Positions 26,832 to 36,161 are shown, numbered from the stretch's first letter. The stretch: DNA of 64,000 bases from Halovulum marinum (GCF_009697225.1 NZ_WIND01000001.1:434001-498000); one strand, 5' to 3'. Notes: generated by a model from the letters alone, not told the origin. Numbers and translations: made by a program.

Positions 26832-27695
26832 ATGACCACGACAACCATTCGCCCCCCCGCCCCGACCGCCGGCACGCGGCCGGAACCCGCCGATGCCATG
26901 GCGACCGGCCGCGGCCTTGCCGGCAAGGCCGCCGTCGTCACCGGATCGACCAGCGGCATCGGCCTGGGCATCGCCCGCGCCTTTGCCGGCGCCGGCATGA
27001 ACGTGATGCTGAACGGTTTCGGTGACGCAAGCGAGATAGAGCGCACCCGCAAGGATATTGCGGACGAATTCGGCACCACCATCGCCCATGACGGCGCGGA
27101 CATGACGCGGCCGGAGCAGATCGCGGCGATGATCGAACGGACCCGCGCCGAATTCGGCCGGCTCGATGTCCTGGTCAACAACGCCGGCATTCAGCACGTC
27201 GCGCCGATCGAGACCTTCCCGCCCGAGAAATGGGATGCGATCATCGCCATCAACCTGTCGTCGGCATTCCACGCCACCCGCGCGGTCGTCGCCGGCATGA
27301 AGGCGCAGGGCTGGGGCCGGATCATCAACGTCGCCTCGGCCCACGCCCTCGTCGCCTCGCCGTTCAAGTCGGCCTATGTCGCGGCCAAGCACGGCGTGCT
27401 CGGGCTGACGCGGACGGTGGCGCTGGAGGTCGCCGAGCACGGCATCACCGTCAACGCGATCTGCCCCGGCTATGTGCTGACGCCGCTGGTCGAGAAGCAG
27501 ATCCCGCAGACCGCGAAGGCCCGCGGCCTGACCGAGGACGAGGTGATCCGCGACGTGCTGCTGCATGCCCAGCCGACGCGCCAGTTCGTGACGACCGAGC
27601 AGCTGGGTGCCCTGGCGGTGTTCCTCTGCACCGATGCCGGGGCATCGATCACCGGCACCGCGCTGCCGGTCGAGGGCGGCTGGACCGCGCAATAG
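26832..27695 (+). CDS. 3-hydroxybutyrate dehydrogenase-like SDR (copy 2)
   Basis: 287 residues with the same motifs as the previous gene: TGSTSGIGLGIARAF, VLVNNAGIQHVAPIE, YVAAKHGVLGL and the C-terminal VEGGWTAQ. NNAGIQHV is typical of bacterial 3-hydroxybutyrate dehydrogenases, and this copy looks the more canonical of the two. It has an extra ~25-residue N-terminal extension rich in Thr/Pro. The patatin gene follows after 72 bp. Confidence 0.87.
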   Translation: MTTTTIRPPAPTAGTRPEPADAMATGRGLAGKAAVVTGSTSGIGLGIARAFAGAGMNVMLNGFGDASEIERTRKDIADEFGTTIAHDGADMTRPEQIAAMIERTRAEFGRLDVLVNNAGIQHVAPIETFPPEKWDAIIAINLSSAFHATRAVVAGMKAQGWGRIINVASAHALVASPFKSAYVAAKHGVLGLTRTVALEVAEHGITVNAICPGYVLTPLVEKQIPQTAKARGLTEDEVIRDVLLHAQPTRQFVTTEQLGALAVFLCTDAGASITGTALPVEGGWTAQ

Positions 27696-27767
27696 GCGCG
27701 CAGGGCGGCCCTGCCCCCAAGGGCCCACCGACAACAGCTTCCGGATGGAAGAACAGGAGCAATCGAG

Positions 27768-28937
27768 ATGAACAAACACAGCAAGGCGAAATCCAACGGA
27801 TCGGCGCTCGGCGAGCTGTCCGCCGAGGTCGGTCAGGTCGTGCTGGTGCTTCAGGGCGGCGGCGCGCTCGGCGCCTATCAGGCCGGGGTCTACGAGGCGC
27901 TGCACGACGCGGGGGTCGAGCCCGACTGGGTCATCGGCACCTCGATCGGCGCGATCAACGCGGCGCTGATCGCCGGCAACGCGCCCGGCGACAGGCTGAC
28001 CGCGCTGCGCGACTTCTGGCAGCTGATGTCGCGCCGCGGGATGCTGGACCCGGTGCTGGAGCTGCTGCCCGCCGCGCCGCCGCTGGCGTTCTGGTCGACC
28101 CTGTTCGGCGGTCAGAAGGGATTTTTCGAGCCAAATCTTCGGGCGTTCATGGGCGCGCACATGCCGCTTGGCGAAGAGCACGCCGGCTACTACTCGACCG
28201 CGCCGCTGCGCGAGACGCTGGCCGAACTGCTGGACGTCGACCGGCTCAACCACAGCACGCCACGGCTGACCGTCGGCGCGGCCGAGGTCTGCACCAGCAT
28301 GATGCACTATTTCGACAGCCGCGACGGTGCGCTGTCGATGGACCACATCCTCGCCTCCGGCGCGCTGCCGCCCGCGTTCCCGGCGGTGCGGATCGACGGC
28401 AAGCTCTACTGGGACGGCGGCATCCTGTCGAACACCCCGACCGAGGTCGTGTTCGACGACAACCCGCGGCGCAACTCGCTGATCTTCGCGGTGCACCTGT
28501 GGAACCCCGTCGGCGAGGAACCCGGCACGATCTGGGAGGTGATGCACCGCCAGAAGAACGTGCAGTATTCCAGCCGCGTCGCAAGCCACATCGCGCGCCA
28601 GAAACAGGCGCACCGGATGCGTCACATCATCAACGATCTTGCGGCCTATCTGCCCGAAGGCGCGCGGGCCCGGCCCGAGGTGCGCGAGTTGCTGTCCTAC
28701 GGCTGCCAGACGCGGATGCACGTCGTGCGGCTGCTGGCGCCCAGCCTCGAGCGCGAGGACCAGACCAAGGACGTCGATTTCAGCTGGAACGGCGTCCGCA
28801 AGCGCTGGCAGGCCGGCTACGAGCACACCAGCAAGGCGCTGCAGCGCGCGCCGTGGCGCGAGGCGTTCGACCCGCTCGAAGGGGTCATCCTGCACGACGC
28901 GCCCGAGCCGGACGAGCTGCTGCGCGCCACCGCCTGA
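27768..28937 (+). CDS. Patatin-like phospholipase / acyl hydrolase
   Basis: 389 residues. The patatin fold is shown by the oxyanion glycine loop LQGGGALGAYQAGVYEAL, the nucleophile elbow GTSIGAINAAL and the catalytic Asp in DGGILSNTP. A ~110-residue C-terminal extension with WNGVRKRWQAGYEHT is characteristic of the patatin subgroup often found beside 3-hydroxybutyrate dehydrogenase genes. It may release 3-hydroxyacids or fatty acids from polymer or lipid (inference from neighbours). Confidence 0.87.
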   Translation: MNKHSKAKSNGSALGELSAEVGQVVLVLQGGGALGAYQAGVYEALHDAGVEPDWVIGTSIGAINAALIAGNAPGDRLTALRDFWQLMSRRGMLDPVLELLPAAPPLAFWSTLFGGQKGFFEPNLRAFMGAHMPLGEEHAGYYSTAPLRETLAELLDVDRLNHSTPRLTVGAAEVCTSMMHYFDSRDGALSMDHILASGALPPAFPAVRIDGKLYWDGGILSNTPTEVVFDDNPRRNSLIFAVHLWNPVGEEPGTIWEVMHRQKNVQYSSRVASHIARQKQAHRMRHIINDLAAYLPEGARARPEVRELLSYGCQTRMHVVRLLAPSLEREDQTKDVDFSWNGVRKRWQAGYEHTSKALQRAPWREAFDPLEGVILHDAPEPDELLRATA

Positions 28938-28974
28938 GCGCCTCGCGCGGCGGCCGGACGCGGCCGGCGCGCGA

Positions 28975-29673
28975 TCAGCGCCGCCGGTCGGTGGCCCGCC
29001 GCGCCGTGTCCAGCGCGCGCAGCAGGTCCTCGATATCCATTCTCTTGCGGTAGTCCGGGTCCACGAACCGCCCGCGCACCGTGCCGCTGCGGTCGACGAC
29101 GAAGATCGCCGGGATCGGCAGGATCCAGTGGTCGTTGGCGTGGAAGCCGGCGATGTCCCAGCCGGCGTGGAGCATCGCCGAGCGCTTCTCGTCGTCGAGC
29201 TGGATCGCGAGGCCGAGCGCCAGCGCATAGCCGTTGTCCAGATCGGTCAGGATCGGGCAGTCGGCGGCGGCATCCGCCTTCAGCGCCGCATTGAATTCCT
29301 GAACCTCGGGGGTAAGGATCGCCAGCCGCCCGCCGCGCAGGCGGATCTCGGGCTCGACCCCGGCCAGGGCATCGGCGGTGATCCGGCAATACGGGCACCA
29401 GTGCCCGCGCAGGAAGGCGACGACCACCGCGCCCGCCTTGTGCAGTTCTTCGAGGCTGACCAGCCGACCGGTCTCGTCCGGCAGCACGAACGGCGGCATC
29501 ACCTCGCCGATCCCGGGCGCTTCGGCGCCGGCGCCGGCCGCCCGCAGCCGGTCCACCATCCGGTCGACGACCTGAGCGAACTGCGGCGCCAGCCGGCGCA
29601 CGTCGTCGGCCATGACGGTCAGCCGCTGCTCCAGCGGGGCGTCCATGTCGCGACAGCGCCGGGTACAGTCCAT
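28975..29673 (-). CDS. Peroxiredoxin-like (AhpC/TSA) family protein
   Basis: About 232 residues. A helical N-terminal segment is followed by a thioredoxin-fold AhpC/TSA domain with the active-site FLRGHWCPYC (peroxidatic Cys plus a CxxC partner) and VVDRSGTVRGRFVDPDYRKRM near the end. Members reduce peroxides or act as thiol reductases. The start is uncertain: ATG 29673 or 29646, neither with a good ribosome-binding site. It lies 26 bp downstream of a LysR gene on the same strand and probably shares its transcript. Confidence 0.75.
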   Translation of the reverse strand: MDCTRRCRDMDAPLEQRLTVMADDVRRLAPQFAQVVDRMVDRLRAAGAGAEAPGIGEVMPPFVLPDETGRLVSLEELHKAGAVVVAFLRGHWCPYCRITADALAGVEPEIRLRGGRLAILTPEVQEFNAALKADAAADCPILTDLDNGYALALGLAIQLDDEKRSAMLHAGWDIAGFHANDHWILPIPAIFVVDRSGTVRGRFVDPDYRKRMDIEDLLRALDTARRATDRRR

Positions 29674-29699
29674 GAGCTGCGTTGCTAAAGACGCGCCGG

Positions 29700-30623
29700 T
29701 CACGACACATGCTCCACTGAACGGTGCGGCGGCGCCGGCAACCTTCGGTGCGACCAGTCCCGGGACCGCAGCAGGCAGATCAGCGTCCGCGCCGCGACCG
29801 AATGCTGCCGGCCGAACACGGTGCAGGCCCGCACCGGGCTGCGCATCGCATGGTCCCGGATCCCGCCGATCATCAGGTCGGCATCGCACGGCCGGCCCAG
29901 CGGCCAGATGCCCAGCCCGAAGTTCGCCCGCACCAGGCTGGGAATGTCCTCGATCGCGTCGACCTCGTGCCGGGCCACGGTCTGCACCCCAAGGGTCCGC
30001 ATCTCCATCTCGATCGCATCGATCACGCCGCATTCCGGGACGCTGAGGAAGCGCTCGCTGGCCAGATCGGGCAGCGCCGCCGGCATTCGCCCGGCCAGCC
30101 GGTGCCGACGGGTCAGCAGCAGCCCGAACGCCTGCTCGAACAGCGCCCGGGTCTCGAACCGCTCCCATTCGTCGGGCAGCGGGTCGGCGATGGCCACCTC
30201 GGCGTCGCCGTTCTTCAGCCGCAGCGCGATCTCGCGCGCCGAGCCGCGGAAGATCTTCACCTCGATGCTGGGAAACGCCGTGCCCAGTTCGGCGAGCACC
30301 GGGGCCAGCAGGTCGATGTCGATCATCCGTGACAGCGCGATGCTCAGCGGCGCATGGCCCTCGTGGTGAAAACTGCGGGCCAGAACCTTCGCATGCTGGC
30401 TGGCCTCGAAGCACTGTCGCAGCGACGGCAGCACCGTGCGTCCGAACTCGGTCAGGTGCGTCAGCTTGCGCTCGCGGCGGAACAGCGCGCCGCCAAGCTC
30501 GCCCTCGAGCTGGGAGATGGCGCGCGACAGCGCGGGCTGCGAGACATGGCATGCTTCTGCTGCGGCCGTGAAATTGAGGATTTTCGAAAGCGCGAGGAAA
30601 TAGCGAATCTGGTGAAGTTCCAT
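29700..30623 (-). CDS. LysR-family transcriptional regulator
   Basis: 307 residues. The N-terminal HTH LNFTAAAEACHVSQPALSRA lies in MELHQIRYFLALSK, followed by a LysR effector-binding domain. It resembles OxyR-like and cyn-type regulators paired with a peroxiredoxin-like gene. It is divergent from the ECF sigma-factor gene (184 bp between them). Effector unknown. Confidence 0.9.
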   Translation of the reverse strand: MELHQIRYFLALSKILNFTAAAEACHVSQPALSRAISQLEGELGGALFRRERKLTHLTEFGRTVLPSLRQCFEASQHAKVLARSFHHEGHAPLSIALSRMIDIDLLAPVLAELGTAFPSIEVKIFRGSAREIALRLKNGDAEVAIADPLPDEWERFETRALFEQAFGLLLTRRHRLAGRMPAALPDLASERFLSVPECGVIDAIEMEMRTLGVQTVARHEVDAIEDIPSLVRANFGLGIWPLGRPCDADLMIGGIRDHAMRSPVRACTVFGRQHSVAARTLICLLRSRDWSHRRLPAPPHRSVEHVS

Positions 30624-30807
30624 CGAAAACACCATCCCCGCGCAGGCCCACAAAGGCGTGCTCTTGACCGAGTCGAAACTGCCCTTCAGCAACAAGTCTA
30701 TAAGGTATCCGGCCACATTCCCACGATTAGGCGCCGGTGCGCCCGCGACGCCCGCCGCGCGGCCCGCCGGTTTTGACGCCTCTGGCAAAGTGCTGCATGG
30801 TCCCGCG

Positions 30808-31314
30808 ATGGCGTCCCTGTCCCAGATGGAAATCCTGCTGCCCGCGCTGCGCGCCTACGCGATCTCGATCGCATCGTCGCGGCACGATGCGGAAGATCTG
30901 GTGCAGGATGCGATCGAGCGCGCCCTGCGGTCCGACGGCAGGCCGGCGCGGCTCGAGGAACTGCGGCCGTGGATGTTCCGGGTGATCCGGAACCTGCACT
31001 ACGACGAATTGCGAAAAATTCGCGTGCGCAGGGAATATCTGGCGGCCGGGAAACGTCTGTCTGACGGGGCCGGCGCGACGCCGGACGTGGCGCGGGACAT
31101 CCTGATCCGACGGGCCTTCGAGAAACTGCCGCCCGAGGTTCGCGAGGTTCTGTTCCTCGTCGATGTCATGGGGCTTAAGTATGCGGAGGCCGCGCAGGTC
31201 ATGGACGTGCCGCAGGGAACGGTGATGAGCCGGATCAGCCGGGCCCGCAGGGCATTGCTGCGCCTTGTAGAGGGCGGTGCGACCGAAGATGCAAAGGCGA
31301 TGCGAAAGCGATGA
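30808..31314 (+). CDS. ECF-type RNA polymerase sigma factor
   Basis: 168 residues. Sigma region 2 contains SRHDAEDLVQDAIERAL with WMFRVIRNLHYDELRK; region 4 is PEVREVLFLVDVMGLKYAEA followed by GTVMSRISRARRALLR. The ATG at 30808 lacks a strong Shine-Dalgarno; GTG 30790 or ATG 30826 are alternatives. It overlaps the anti-sigma gene by 4 bp (ATGA). Confidence 0.9.
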   Translation: MASLSQMEILLPALRAYAISIASSRHDAEDLVQDAIERALRSDGRPARLEELRPWMFRVIRNLHYDELRKIRVRREYLAAGKRLSDGAGATPDVARDILIRRAFEKLPPEVREVLFLVDVMGLKYAEAAQVMDVPQGTVMSRISRARRALLRLVEGGATEDAKAMRKR

Positions 31315-32054
31315 GTGACCTGACGGACCGGGACTGGGAACTGGTCAGCGCCTATCACGACGGCGAACTGGCGCCCGAGGCGGCGCGCGGCATCGAGGCC
31401 CGGCTGGCCGCGGAACCGGCGCTTGCCGCCGCGCTGGCCGGCGTCTGCGAAGTCTCGGCCAGCCTGTGCGCCATGCGCCCGCTGCCCGCGCAACCGCCGG
31501 CCGCCGCGACGCCGCCCGCCCTCCGCGCGACCGCGAACCGCCGCCCGCTGACCTGGCTGGCCGCGGGCGCGATCGCGGCCGGGCTGCTGGTGGCCGTGGT
31601 CGTCGGTACCGGGCAGTTCGCGCCCGAGACGCCGCTCGATGCGCATCTTGAGCTTGCCGGGCAGCCGTTCGCGGTGGATCGGACCGATGTCGCGACGATC
31701 GCGGCGTCGGCCTCCGACGACTGGCCCGACCTGAGCGCGGCCAACCTGGTATCGGTCACGCGGCGCGCGTTCGGGGACGGGACGGTGGCGCACTACGCCG
31801 GCCGCAACGGGTGCCGCCTGTCGTATTTCCGCGGCACCGCCGCGCTGCCCGGCACGGCGGTCCGGGACGCGCAAAGCGCCGTCTGGGCCACCGCCGACGG
31901 GCTGCGCCACGGCATCATCGCCACCGGCATGGACACGGAAAAGTTCGCCGCCATCTCGGCCTACCTGCAGGCGGTCACGCGCCGGGAGGCCGCAAGCGGC
32001 ATGTACGCCGCGCTCGAAACCGCGACCGAGGCCGCCACCCCGTGCGTGGGGTGA
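31311..32054 (+). CDS. Membrane-anchored anti-sigma factor
   Basis: 247 residues. The N-terminal ~50 residues resemble the anti-sigma domain (WELVSAYHDGELAPEAARGIEARL), but the zinc-binding HxxxCxxC is absent. One membrane helix follows (WLAAGAIAAGLLVAVVVGTG, about residues 83-102), then a ~140-residue periplasmic domain with two or three Cys. Coupling to the sigma gene makes it the cognate inhibitor. The inducing signal is unknown; the convergent sulfite dehydrogenase genes hint at sulfur or redox stress. Confidence 0.82.
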   Translation: MSDLTDRDWELVSAYHDGELAPEAARGIEARLAAEPALAAALAGVCEVSASLCAMRPLPAQPPAAATPPALRATANRRPLTWLAAGAIAAGLLVAVVVGTGQFAPETPLDAHLELAGQPFAVDRTDVATIAASASDDWPDLSAANLVSVTRRAFGDGTVAHYAGRNGCRLSYFRGTAALPGTAVRDAQSAVWATADGLRHGIIATGMDTEKFAAISAYLQAVTRREAASGMYAALETATEAATPCVG

Positions 32055-32079
32055 CGGCTGCGCGGCCCGGACGGCGGGC

Positions 32080-32787
32080 TCAGTTCGCCGCGGGCTGCGG
32101 GAAGTTCGGCCGGCCCTCGTTGTAGTGCGCGGCGAGATAGTCGAGGATCTCGGTCCGTTCCGGCTCGTCGATCTCGGCCATGCCCTGCTCCTCGACCATC
32201 CAGTCCAGAAGCTCGTCCCATTTCTTCCGGCTCAGCCCCTGCTGCGCCACGATCATCTCCGAATGGCAGGCCGTGCAGGCGTAGTAGGTCGCCTCGACGC
32301 CGGGTGCATCGACGAGCACGCCGAACTCGTATTCCTCGTCCGCGTCGGCCGCCGCGGCGGGATCGGCGGCCGCCAGCGACAGCGGGTTGTCGGAGAAGGT
32401 ATTGAGATAGGCGATCAGATCGGCGCGGTCGGCCTGGTCCTTCAGGCCGGCAAAGCCCATCCTGGTGCCTTTCACCGCGGCCCTGGGCGCGGCCAGAAAC
32501 GCGTCCAGCCGGGCAGGTGTCCATTCTCCGCCATGATCGCGCAGCGCGCCCGAATACTTGAAGCCGTCCGATGCGGCCACCGGCCCGCCGACGACGCCGT
32601 AGAGGTTCGGGCCGGTCTTCCGGCTGCCGCCCTGCTCGACCGTGTGGCAGGCCTTGCACTTCATGAATACGCGCTCGCCCTTGGCGATATCGGCGTTCGA
32701 CAGCGCCGCGTCGATGTCGGCCAGGCCGGGGGTGGCGGCGCCGAACGCGGTCGCAAGCAGGCAGGCTCGCAAAACTGCGAAGGTCAT
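32080..32787 (-). CDS. Two-haem c-type cytochrome, electron acceptor of the sulfite dehydrogenase
   Basis: 235 residues with a signal peptide ([14 protein letters not shown]). The first domain is a class I cytochrome c with CKACH (Cys44, Cys47, His48) and a cyt-c2-like [11 protein letters not shown]. The second, shorter domain has CTACH (Cys171-His175) followed by [21 protein letters not shown], reminiscent of the small cytochromes that partner SorA. An acidic Ala/Asp linker (about 138-155) joins them. It lies 57 bp behind the sulfite dehydrogenase gene and presumably takes its electrons in the periplasm. Confidence 0.85.
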   Translation of the reverse strand: MTFAVLRACLLATAFGAATPGLADIDAALSNADIAKGERVFMKCKACHTVEQGGSRKTGPNLYGVVGGPVAASDGFKYSGALRDHGGEWTPARLDAFLAAPRAAVKGTRMGFAGLKDQADRADLIAYLNTFSDNPLSLAAADPAAAADADEEYEFGVLVDAPGVEATYYACTACHSEMIVAQQGLSRKKWDELLDWMVEEQGMAEIDEPERTEILDYLAAHYNEGRPNFPQPAAN

Positions 32788-32844
32788 GTTCGTCTCCTGT
32801 GGGGAAGCGTGCGGGGCGGTCGCTGGCCGGCCGCCCCGCCTGGT

Positions 32845-34140
32845 TCAGCTCGCGCGGATGCCGACGCGGTGCATGGTGTTGTTGAGATAGCCCTTCGGGT
32901 TCCAGTCGATGGCGAACGGCTGCATCTCGCCGGCGCTGTCGGTGGCGCGCGCCCAGATCTCGTAATAGCCGGCCTGGGGCAGCGTCACGTCGGCGCGCCA
33001 GTTCTGCCAGGCACCGCTGTTGACCGGATCGTCCAGCTCGGCCGTCATCCAGGTGGTGCCGAAGTCGATCGAGATCTCGACCTTGTCCACCGTCCGGTCG
33101 CCGGACCAGGCGTGGCCGCGCACCGGCGTCGCCATGCCGGTGTCGGAATTGTTGGCCGGGAAGGTGACCAGCGACTTCACCGGCATCCGCTCGATGATGA
33201 CGAAATCCTCCTCCGGAACCTCGTCGCCGGGCGCGACCGGATACGCCGGCACGCGGTACGACGTCCCGGTCATCTTCGGCCCGTCGTGGACCTGGTCGCG
33301 CAGCTGGATGCGCGTCAGCCATTTCTGGGCAGTGGACGCAGGCCAGCCCGGCACGACCAGGCGCAGCGGCGCGCCGTTCATCGGATGCAGCGCGCCGCCG
33401 TTCATCTCGAACGCGATCAGGATGTTGTCGGTCATCGCCTTCTCGATCGGCACCCCGCGCGAGATCGGCAGCTTGTCCGGATCGCCCGACAGATGCCCGT
33501 CGGCGCCGTAGTGTGCGGTATAGACGACGCTGGGCTGCACGCCCGCCTTTTCGAGGACGTCCTTGAGGCGCACGCCGGTCCATTCGGAACAGGCCACCGC
33601 GCCGTAGGTCCACTGGTTGCCCGTGGCGGGCGGGTTGAAGAAGCCGCGGCCGTTGCCGCCGCATTCCAGCGTCAGCGCCATGGTCACCACCTCGAACTGC
33701 TCGCGCAGATCCGCGATCGTCAGCTCCAGCGGGGTATCGACGAAACCGTCGATGGTGAGCGTCCAGGTCTCGGGATCGACCTCCTCGGGCGGGATGCCGT
33801 TGTTGCGGATGAAGTGGCGGTTTGTCGGCGTGATCGCGTCGTCCAGCAGCTCCGGCGGGGTCTCGGCGTTGACCGGACGGTCGTTCAGAAGCGTCAGCCC
33901 GTCCTTGCCGACAAGCACGTTGTCCTGCGCCATCGCCGCCGGAACGAAGCCGATCGGCATGTTCCGGTGGAACGGGATCGAGGTGCCGACCATGGCCGCC
34001 ATCGTCGCCAGCCCGGTGCGCCGCAGGAAGCCGCGCCGGTCCGGATTTGCGACCCGCCCGAAGAAGTCCCTGTCGGCCTTCTCCGGATCCTGCGCGAAGA
34101 ACTCCCGCACATTGGGTTTTCTGTCGTCATCGAGCGCCAT
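32845..34140 (-). CDS. Periplasmic molybdopterin sulfite dehydrogenase (SorA/SoxC family)
   Basis: 431 residues. The Tat signal has the twin-Arg motif DRRGFLRRTG (residues 34-43), followed by the cleavage region. The sulfite-oxidase molybdopterin domain carries the Mo-ligand Cys160 in TLECGGNGRGFF, with HYGADGHLSGDP and GWPASTAQKWLTRI. A C-terminal dimerisation domain ends MHRVGIRAS. It should oxidise sulfite (or a related sulfur oxyanion) to sulfate, passing electrons to the adjacent cytochrome. No other sox genes are in the window, which favours SorA over SoxC. Confidence 0.88.
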   Translation of the reverse strand: MALDDDRKPNVREFFAQDPEKADRDFFGRVANPDRRGFLRRTGLATMAAMVGTSIPFHRNMPIGFVPAAMAQDNVLVGKDGLTLLNDRPVNAETPPELLDDAITPTNRHFIRNNGIPPEEVDPETWTLTIDGFVDTPLELTIADLREQFEVVTMALTLECGGNGRGFFNPPATGNQWTYGAVACSEWTGVRLKDVLEKAGVQPSVVYTAHYGADGHLSGDPDKLPISRGVPIEKAMTDNILIAFEMNGGALHPMNGAPLRLVVPGWPASTAQKWLTRIQLRDQVHDGPKMTGTSYRVPAYPVAPGDEVPEEDFVIIERMPVKSLVTFPANNSDTGMATPVRGHAWSGDRTVDKVEISIDFGTTWMTAELDDPVNSGAWQNWRADVTLPQAGYYEIWARATDSAGEMQPFAIDWNPKGYLNNTMHRVGIRAS

Positions 34141-34340
34141 GGTATCCTCCCTGATTGGCGACGGTCATGTTGTTGTTCATCATCGTTTCAGGATGGACGT
34201 GCGAGGCGGGGGATTTATTCCCCGCGCGCGCGTTTTTCGGCGGGCCCTCATGCCGGCCGCAGGGCTTGCCGGACGCGGCAAGGTCCAGGCTCCGGCGCGG
34301 CGGAACGGTGCTGTTGCGCGATTTCGGCCCGGGCGAGGGG

Positions 34341-34366
34341 GCGCGGGCGCCGCGCGGCGCCCGCGC
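34341..34366 (-). terminator. Strong hairpin after the TRAP operon (no U-tract)
   Basis: GCGCGGGCGCCG pairs with CGGCGCCCGCGC (12 bp, 2-base centre) about 10 bp beyond the dctM-like stop codon. No T-run follows on the minus strand. It is a likely transcript end between the TRAP operon and the sulfite dehydrogenase genes. Confidence 0.45.
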
Positions 34367-34375
34367 GGCGTTCCG

Positions 34376-35680
34376 TCACTGCACGAAGTTGGGCATGAGC
34401 CAGCGCGGCAGCGCCAGGATCAGATCCGGCGCCAGGATGATGATCAGCAGCACCACCAGCATCGGCAGCAGGATCACCGTCACGTCGCGCAACGCGTCGA
34501 TCAGCCGGATCTGCCCGATCGACGCGGCGATCAGCAGGCACAGCCCGTAGGGCGGCGTGACCAGCCCGAACGCCAGGCTGATGACGCCGATGATCGCGAA
34601 GTGGATCGGGTGCATGCCGACGTGCTGGGCCACCGGGAACAGTACCGTGCCGAGAATGATGATCGCCGGGATCGCGTCGATGAACATGCCGATCAGCAGG
34701 AAGGCCAGCGCGCTCATGATGCCGATGCCGACGATGCCCAGGCCCATGGCCTCGATCTGGGCGACCAGCGCCGCGGGGATCTTGAAATACGCCAGGCTCC
34801 AGCCGAAGGCCGACGCGGTGCCGATGCAGAACAGCGTGATCGCGGCGAAGCGGGCGCTGTCGTAAAGCACCTTGGGCAGCTCGGACGGCTTGATCGAGCG
34901 GTAGACGAAGACCCCCAGGACCAGCGAATAGATCACCGCCACGACCGAGGCCTCGGTGGGGGTGAAGAACCCGCCGACGATGCCGCCGACGATGATGATC
35001 GGGGTCATCAGCGCCAGCGATGCGCCGCCGACGGCGCGCATCAGCTCCCAGAAGGTGGCGCGGGCGTGGATCGGATAGCCGCGCCGCCGGGCGTAGATGT
35101 ACACGGTCAGCATCTGGCTGCCGGCGATCAGGATCCCCGGCACCACGCCGGCCAGGAACAGCCCGCCGATCGAGACCGACATCAGCCCGCCCCAGACCAC
35201 CATCAGGATCGACGGCGGGATGATCACGCCCATCACGCTCGAGCAGGCGGTGATCGCGACCGCGAACGAGCTGTCGTAGCGTTCCTTCTTCATCTGCGGG
35301 ATCAGCAGCGAGCCGATCCCCGCCGCGTCCGCGGTCGACGAGCCCGAGATCCCGGCGAACAGCATCGAGACCACGACGTTCACGTGCCCCAGACCGCCGG
35401 GCAGATGGCCGACCATGGCGCGCGCCAGCCGGATCAGCCGGTCGGTGATGCCCGAATGGTTCATCAGGTTCGCGGCCAGCAGGAAGAACGGCACCGCCAG
35501 CAGCACGAAGGCGTTGTAGCTCTTGAACATCTCGCGCATCAGCAGGATCGGGGTCAGCCGTTCCTCGATGAAGAATACTGGTACGACGGCAAGGCCCAGG
35601 GCGAAGGCCACCGGCACCCGCAGGAAGACCAGGATGCCGAACGTCCCGAACAGGATCGCGGCGACTTCAGCCGGTCCCAT
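34376..35680 (-). CDS. TRAP transporter large permease (DctM family)
   Basis: 434 residues, mostly hydrophobic with 12 or so membrane spans, of the DctM/TRAP large-subunit type. Markers are EMFKSYNAFVLLAVPFFLLA, GISGSSTADAAGIGSLLIP and GIGIMSALAFLLIGMFIDA. It forms the sodium-coupled channel with the small permease, whose gene overlaps it by 14 bp. The substrate is probably a sugar acid or other carboxylate given the enolase and aldolase genes nearby (inference). Confidence 0.93.
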   Translation of the reverse strand: MGPAEVAAILFGTFGILVFLRVPVAFALGLAVVPVFFIEERLTPILLMREMFKSYNAFVLLAVPFFLLAANLMNHSGITDRLIRLARAMVGHLPGGLGHVNVVVSMLFAGISGSSTADAAGIGSLLIPQMKKERYDSSFAVAITACSSVMGVIIPPSILMVVWGGLMSVSIGGLFLAGVVPGILIAGSQMLTVYIYARRRGYPIHARATFWELMRAVGGASLALMTPIIIVGGIVGGFFTPTEASVVAVIYSLVLGVFVYRSIKPSELPKVLYDSARFAAITLFCIGTASAFGWSLAYFKIPAALVAQIEAMGLGIVGIGIMSALAFLLIGMFIDAIPAIIILGTVLFPVAQHVGMHPIHFAIIGVISLAFGLVTPPYGLCLLIAASIGQIRLIDALRDVTVILLPMLVVLLIIILAPDLILALPRWLMPNFVQ

Positions 35681-36161
35681 GGGCGTCTCCTTGGCGAAGG
35701 TTGATGTAGTCGCTCCAGATCCGCTCGAGGGTGAAGATCGTCCACGTCACCCCGGCGACCGGCCAGGCGATGTAGATCGCCAGCATCGGCAGCCCGGAAA
35801 TCTCGGACACCTGCCGCGAGCCGAGGATGCCGAAATCCCAGCCCCACCAGATGAACGACAGCGCCATGAGAAGGATCGCGACGTTGACGAACATGCGCGC
35901 GGCGAACTCGCGCCAGCGGCTGGCGCTGTGCGGCAGCACGTCGACGTCGAAATGCGTGCCGTCGCGCACCCCGATCATCGCCCCGATCATGATGATCCAC
36001 ACGAAGCAGAAGCGCGCGATCTCCTCGGTCCAGATGTAGCGCGGGATGATCCCGGTGTACCGGCTGAGGATCTGCATCGCCACCGGGATGATCAGCGCGC
36101 CCATCAGCGCGGTGATCAGGATCTGCAGTAAACGGTAGTAGCCGTCGAGCAGCCAGCGCAT
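35667..36161 (-). CDS. TRAP transporter small permease (DctQ family)
   Basis: 164 residues, four membrane segments, with the DctQ signature YIWTEEIARFCFVWIIMIGA and GTHFDVDVLP. The ATG at 36161 has GAGG five bases upstream; an ATG four codons earlier is possible. It is located between the binding-protein and large-permease genes. Confidence 0.9.
   Translation of the reverse strand: MRWLLDGYYRLLQILITALMGALIIPVAMQILSRYTGIIPRYIWTEEIARFCFVWIIMIGAMIGVRDGTHFDVDVLPHSASRWREFAARMFVNVAILLMALSFIWWGWDFGILGSRQVSEISGLPMLAIYIAWPVAGVTWTIFTLERIWSDYINLRQGDAHGTG

Noticed and set aside
26814-29228. Minus-strand open frame opposite the BDH and patatin genes
   Set aside because: It merges the peroxiredoxin reading with shadow sequence; the catalytic motifs are all on the other strand or frame.
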